Position numbers and translations under genes: made by a program
Part shown: one piece after another, positions 40,876-44,533 of the stretch
Layout: each line of letters opens with the position of its first letter
Position numbering within the stretch: the first letter of the stretch is position 1
NCBI RefSeq assembly: GCF_900197875.1
Contig: NZ_FZMO01000246.1
Span: 1-44,533, forward strand
Direction of reading: 5' to 3'
DNA from: Frankia canadensis
Lineage (GTDB): Bacteria > Actinomycetota > Actinomycetes > Frankiales > Frankiaceae
DNA: 44,533 nucleotides
The notes under the pieces: generated by a model
Told to the model about the DNA's origin: nothing
What the model saw: the letters and a program-made list of their open reading frames with translations, nothing else
The model's database searches: none

Positions 40876-42764
40876 GGAACGCTCCTTGAGGTCTGGTGGG
40901 GGACGCGGGTGGCGGTGTGCTCGCGCCAGGCGGCGTGCAGGTCGGCGTAGCGGCCGGGAACGCGGACGAGCTCGTCGTGGTGACCGTCCTGGACGAGGCG
41001 GCCGTCGTCGAAGACGAGGATGCGATCGGCGCGCTCGGCGGTGACCATGCGGTGCGCGATGGAGACGGTCGTGCGGCCGGCGGTCAGGGCGGCGAGGGCC
41101 CGCTGCACGCGCACGTCGGTGGCGGGATCGACGCCGCTGGTCGCCTCGTCGAGGACGAGCAGATCGGGGTTGACCAGCGCGGTGCGGGCCAGCGCCACGA
41201 GCTGACGTTCCCCCGCGGACAGCCGCTCGCCGCGCACCCCGACGCGGGTGTCGGGCCCGTCGGGCAGGCTGTCCAGCCAGGGGCGCAGGCCGAGCGCCGC
41301 GACGATCGCCGCCAGCGCGGCCATGCCCCCGCCATCGCCGTCGTTTCGGTGGGCGAGCAGGATGTTCTCGGCGATGGTGACGTCGAACAGGAACGGATCC
41401 TGGGGGACGATCGTGACACGGCGGGCGAACGAGCGGTCCGCGATCCGGCCGGCCGGGACGCCGCACAGCAGGACCTCACCGTCGCGGGGCGCGAGCTCCC
41501 GGGTGAGCAGCCGGGCGAAGGTGGTCTTACCCGAGCCGGTCTCGCCGACGACGGCGATGTGCTCACCGGGTGCGATGACCACGTTCAGTCCGCGTAGCAC
41601 GGGCGGCCCGTCCTCGCCGTAGGCGGCGCTCACCGCGCGTAGCTCGACATCGATCGGACCGGCGGGCAGCGGCAGGGCGCCGGCCCCCTCGACCGCGCCC
41701 GCACCGACGGCGCCGGTGGGTGTGACGAGCAGTTCCAGCGCGCGGCGCCCGCCGGCCACCGCGTTCTGGGCCTCGCCGAGCATCTGTACGAGCGTCTGCA
41801 GCGGCCGCACGAAGAACGTGACCAGCAGCAGTATCGCGACCAGCTGACCGGCGCTCAGGTGCAGCGCCGGCTCCCACCGGGTGTGGGCACCGGACCAGCG
41901 CACGCCGGCGACGACCACGAACGCCGTCATCGTCGAGATGGCGAGCTCACCCACCGAAATGCTGGTGGACAGCGGCAGCAGCACGCGTCGCTGCGCGGCC
42001 GCGGCGTCCTCGACGGCGGCGTCGACGGCCGCCCGGGTGCGGGCCTCGGTGGCGGTGGCGCGGATGACGGTGATGCCGGCGACCGCCTCGCCGACCGCGG
42101 ACGCCAGGTCCGCCATGGCGCGGCGCGCGGCGGTGAACCGGCGGCCGACCACCGCCTGCAGGCGGCGCATGCCGAGGAACAGCAGGCCGGCCAGTCCCAG
42201 CACGGGCAGCGCGAGCTGCCAGGATGCGGCCGCGATCAGGCCGGCGGCCAGCACCATCTGGACCGTGCTGACCAGCAGCATGACGCCGCCGTTCTGGACG
42301 AAGGTCGTCACCGCGTCCAGGTCGGCGGTGAGGCGGCTGGTGAGGTCGGCGGGGCGCACCGCCGCGGACGTGCCCGGCGCGAGCGCGTGGAGGTGCGCGA
42401 TCCCGGCGGCACGCATTTCGGCCAGCGCGGCCTCCACTCCCCGGTAGACCCGCAGGTTCAGCCACCAGGACGCCAGCAGCGCGCCGACGGTGGCCGCCGC
42501 GCCGACGGCGACGGCGCGCCCGACCACTCCGCCGAGGTCGGAGCCGGGCCGGGACAGTCCATGGTCGAGGGCGTACTGCACCGTCAGGGGGGTGACGATG
42601 CGCCCGGCGCCGGCGGCCAGCGCCAGCAGCAGGGTAAGCGGCAGGCCTCGGATCAGCGCCCGCGCCAGCGTCGGCGTGGTCGTGCGGACCAGCCGGAGCA
42701 GCTCGCGCGGCGACGTCCGATCCAGGTCGGCGAGGCCGCGCTCAGGCATGGGCCCCACGGGCAT
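40872..42764 (-). CDS. ABC exporter half-transporter (TMD-NBD)
   Basis: This 630-residue protein has an N-terminal six-helix exporter domain (about residues 35-335) and a C-terminal ATPase domain (about 370-610). The nucleotide-binding motifs are Walker A GETGSGKT, the Q-loop VPQDP, signature LSAGERQ, Walker B LLVLDEAT and the H-loop SIAHR. The signature deviates slightly from LSGGQ. Paired with the next half-transporter it should form a heterodimeric drug or lipid exporter. ATG 42764 and ATG 42749 are both possible starts; each overlaps the end of the upstream half-transporter. Confidence 0.9.
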   Translation of the reverse strand: MPVGPMPERGLADLDRTSPRELLRLVRTTTPTLARALIRGLPLTLLLALAAGAGRIVTPLTVQYALDHGLSRPGSDLGGVVGRAVAVGAAATVGALLASWWLNLRVYRGVEAALAEMRAAGIAHLHALAPGTSAAVRPADLTSRLTADLDAVTTFVQNGGVMLLVSTVQMVLAAGLIAAASWQLALPVLGLAGLLFLGMRRLQAVVGRRFTAARRAMADLASAVGEAVAGITVIRATATEARTRAAVDAAVEDAAAAQRRVLLPLSTSISVGELAISTMTAFVVVAGVRWSGAHTRWEPALHLSAGQLVAILLLVTFFVRPLQTLVQMLGEAQNAVAGGRRALELLVTPTGAVGAGAVEGAGALPLPAGPIDVELRAVSAAYGEDGPPVLRGLNVVIAPGEHIAVVGETGSGKTTFARLLTRELAPRDGEVLLCGVPAGRIADRSFARRVTIVPQDPFLFDVTIAENILLAHRNDGDGGGMAALAAIVAALGLRPWLDSLPDGPDTRVGVRGERLSAGERQLVALARTALVNPDLLVLDEATSGVDPATDVRVQRALAALTAGRTTVSIAHRMVTAERADRILVFDDGRLVQDGHHDELVRVPGRYADLHAAWREHTATRVPHQTSRSVP

Positions 42765-44533
42765 CCTGCTGGACGTAGGCGTCGAGGATGTGCCGGTAGT
42801 CGGGTTCGGCGGCGTGCAGCGCGGCGTGGGTGCCGGTGGCCACGAGCCGCCCGCCGCGCAGGAACGCGACCCGGTCGGCGATCAGGACGGAACTCGGCCG
42901 GCCGCCGACGATCAGGATGCTCACCTGGCCGCGCAGACGTGCCACCGTGTCGAGCACGCCCCGCTCCACCGCCGGGTCGAGTGCGGAGGTGGCGTCGTCG
43001 AGCAGCAGCGCGCGGGGGTCGCGCAGCAGGGCTCGGGCCAGGCACAGCCGCTGGCGCTGCCCGCCGGACAGGCGGGCGCCGCGTTCCCCGACGCGGGTGT
43101 CGAGGCCGTCGGGCAGCGCGCGCACCACGTCGGCGGCGCCGGCGGCGGCCAGCGCGCGCCAGATCTCCGGCTCGGTGTAGGGGCGCCGTTCGCGCGGATG
43201 ACCCTGGAGCTGGAGGTTGTCGCGGACGCTGGCGGCGAACAGCCATGCGGTCTGGGGGACGACGCCGACATGCGCGCTGATCTCGCCTCGGGCGAGATCA
43301 GCCGCATCGACACCGTCGATTTCGACGCTGCCCTCGGTGGGGTCCGTGAGGCCGCCGAGCAGGTCGACGAGGGTGCTCTTGCCCGCGCCGGTGGCACCGA
43401 CGAGGGCGAGGATCTCCCCGGCCCGGACGTCGAGGTCGATGCCGGCGAGCAGCCGGGTGTCGCCGCGCACCAGCCCGAGGCGGCGGGCCCGCAGGGCGAG
43501 CGGGCCGGAGCCGGTGAGGGTGGCGGCGCCGCGCTCGACGACCTCGGCGCGGGTCAGCACCTCGCCTGCCCGGGCGCGGCCGGCGGCCGACACCGGCAGC
43601 ATCCCCAGGAAGCGGCTGATCACGCTGAGTGGGATCGCGATGGTGAGCAGCAGGTAGACGATCTCGACGAGCGCGCCGACGCTGAGCGCACCGGCCTGCA
43701 CCCGCTGTGCCCCCACGGCGAGCACCGCGAGGATCGCGAGGGCCGGCAGCAGCTCCAGCAGAGGGTCGAACAGGGAGCTGACGGCGCCCATCGACGTGGT
43801 GGCCGCGCGCAGGCGGTCCGCGGCGGCGCCGACGCGGGCCCGCTCCCGGTCGGCGACACCGAGCGTGCGCACGACCTGCCCGCCCTCGACGCTTTCCAGG
43901 GCGAGCGCGGCGAACTCGCCGCGGCGGCGCGCGGCGAGAGCCGCCCGGTCGGCGAGCAGCCGCTGGTAGAGCAGGTTCAGGCCGAGGACGGCGGCGACGA
44001 GAACGAGGCCGACCAGCCCGAACGCCGTGTCACGCAGGAACATCTCGGTCGTCGTCACGACCAGCATGATCGCCATGCCGGCGGCGAAGTAGAACATGAC
44101 CATCGGCAGCCACAGGGCCTCGACGTCGGTGACGGCGGTCGCGACGAGGCGCCCGGGCGGGTGGCGGCGATGCCAGGACAGGTCGAGGTCCAGGTAGCGA
44201 CGGGCGAGTGCCCGGCGGATCCGCGCCTGGGAGCCGTACTGCACGTGCCCGGTGGCCACGCCGCGCACGACGATCGTGATCCAGCGCAGCAGGGAGACGC
44301 CGAGGATCGCGCCCGCCGCGGCCCACCAGGTGCCGGCCGGGACGGGTTGGCCGGCGAGAGCGGGAATGATCAGATGGTCGGTGGCCCAGCCGATCGCCGC
44401 GGCGCCGAGGACCATGGTGATCCCGTTCACGACGCCTGCGACGGTGGCGAACAGCGCCGGTCGCCCGTGGGCGCGGGACCCGTCCACCATGGTCGCCAGC
44501 CCCGCCCACAGCGAGCTGTCCCCCCTGCGGACC
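42742..44533 (-). CDS. ABC exporter half-transporter, probably partial at window edge
   Basis: At least 582 residues: a six-helix exporter domain followed by an ATPase domain. Motifs are Walker A GATGAGKST, Q-loop VPQTAW, signature LSGGQRQ, Walker B ALLLDDAT and a switch region IVGGRPS, where the usual His is replaced. The Walker B acid position reads DD rather than DE, so this half probably carries the degenerate, weakly hydrolysing ATP site common in heterodimeric exporters. An in-frame ATG exists at 44490, but the frame stays open to the end of the window with plausible residues, so the true start may lie outside. First gene of the ABC-ABC-LLM run. Confidence 0.87.
   Translation of the reverse strand, partial: VRRGDSSLWAGLATMVDGSRAHGRPALFATVAGVVNGITMVLGAAAIGWATDHLIIPALAGQPVPAGTWWAAAGAILGVSLLRWITIVVRGVATGHVQYGSQARIRRALARRYLDLDLSWHRRHPPGRLVATAVTDVEALWLPMVMFYFAAGMAIMLVVTTTEMFLRDTAFGLVGLVLVAAVLGLNLLYQRLLADRAALAARRRGEFAALALESVEGGQVVRTLGVADRERARVGAAADRLRAATTSMGAVSSLFDPLLELLPALAILAVLAVGAQRVQAGALSVGALVEIVYLLLTIAIPLSVISRFLGMLPVSAAGRARAGEVLTRAEVVERGAATLTGSGPLALRARRLGLVRGDTRLLAGIDLDVRAGEILALVGATGAGKSTLVDLLGGLTDPTEGSVEIDGVDAADLARGEISAHVGVVPQTAWLFAASVRDNLQLQGHPRERRPYTEPEIWRALAAAGAADVVRALPDGLDTRVGERGARLSGGQRQRLCLARALLRDPRALLLDDATSALDPAVERGVLDTVARLRGQVSILIVGGRPSSVLIADRVAFLRGGRLVATGTHAALHAAEPDYRHILDAYVQQDARGAHA

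Noticed and set aside
40896-43280. Long plus-strand frames opposite the ABC transporters
   Set aside because: No motif or start signal; the minus strand has complete Walker and signature motifs.
1-44533. CRISPR arrays, rRNA, complete insertion sequences, integrase or replication origin
   Set aside because: No regularly spaced repeats, rRNA segments, transposase or integrase motifs were seen on either strand.

Overview
The window is chromosomal DNA from a very GC-rich actinobacterium. The glnX-glnH-pknG gene order, the SpoIIE/anti-sigma-factor hybrid, the DUF397 plus TPR-regulator pair, the frequent leaderless-looking starts and the many P450, LLM and TetR genes all point there. A Frankia-like or related soil genus is my best guess, but that is inference.

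Layout. (1) 0.1-8.9 kb, signalling: a GlnX/GlnH/PknG-type amino-acid sensing locus whose PknG homologue has lost key kinase residues, a decayed WYL-regulator remnant, a large HATPase-GAF-GAF-SpoIIE phosphatase and a helix-turn-helix/PASTA protein. (2) 9.0-11.0 kb: a secreted small protein and a CopD-type membrane protein, both on the minus strand. (3) 11.25-14.6 kb, an arsenic block: arsC, an aquaporin and arsI on the minus strand, diverging from arsR around two inverted-repeat operators. No arsenite pump is visible. C-terminal scraps of SAV2177-type methyltransferases lie on both sides of the block. (4) 14.6-26 kb, metabolism: a glycerol-dehydrogenase-like enzyme, a lone solute-binding lipoprotein, then a catabolic set (PaaK-like CoA ligase, Rieske oxygenase, SnoaL-like protein, two TetR regulators, SDR, P450, LLM flavoenzyme, SDR). 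This set probably oxidises a hydrophobic ring compound such as a terpenoid, steroid or aromatic.

(5) 26.1-32.3 kb, an accessory island: an MpaB/DUF2236 gene on the minus strand, scattered plus-strand fragments of a second copy, and a 143-bp inverted repeat (26579-26721 and 32147-32289, one mismatch) bracketing the block. Inside are a broken lysine-rich small gene, a three-gene DUF397 operon, a divergent HTH/TPR regulator and a TIR-pentapeptide-repeat protein in visibly lower-GC DNA. This is the strongest candidate for an undescribed, probably defensive, system.

(6) 32.3-37.8 kb: a small membrane protein, a DUF2277 protein ending in a 17-bp tandem repeat, a GAF-EAL c-di-GMP phosphodiesterase and an MMPL transporter with a long disordered tail. 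(7) 38.2-44.5 kb: a P450 converging, across a strong 17-bp-stem terminator, on an operon of two ABC exporter half-transporters and an LLM flavoenzyme. This looks like export or tailoring of a small molecule. The second half-transporter probably runs off the right edge.
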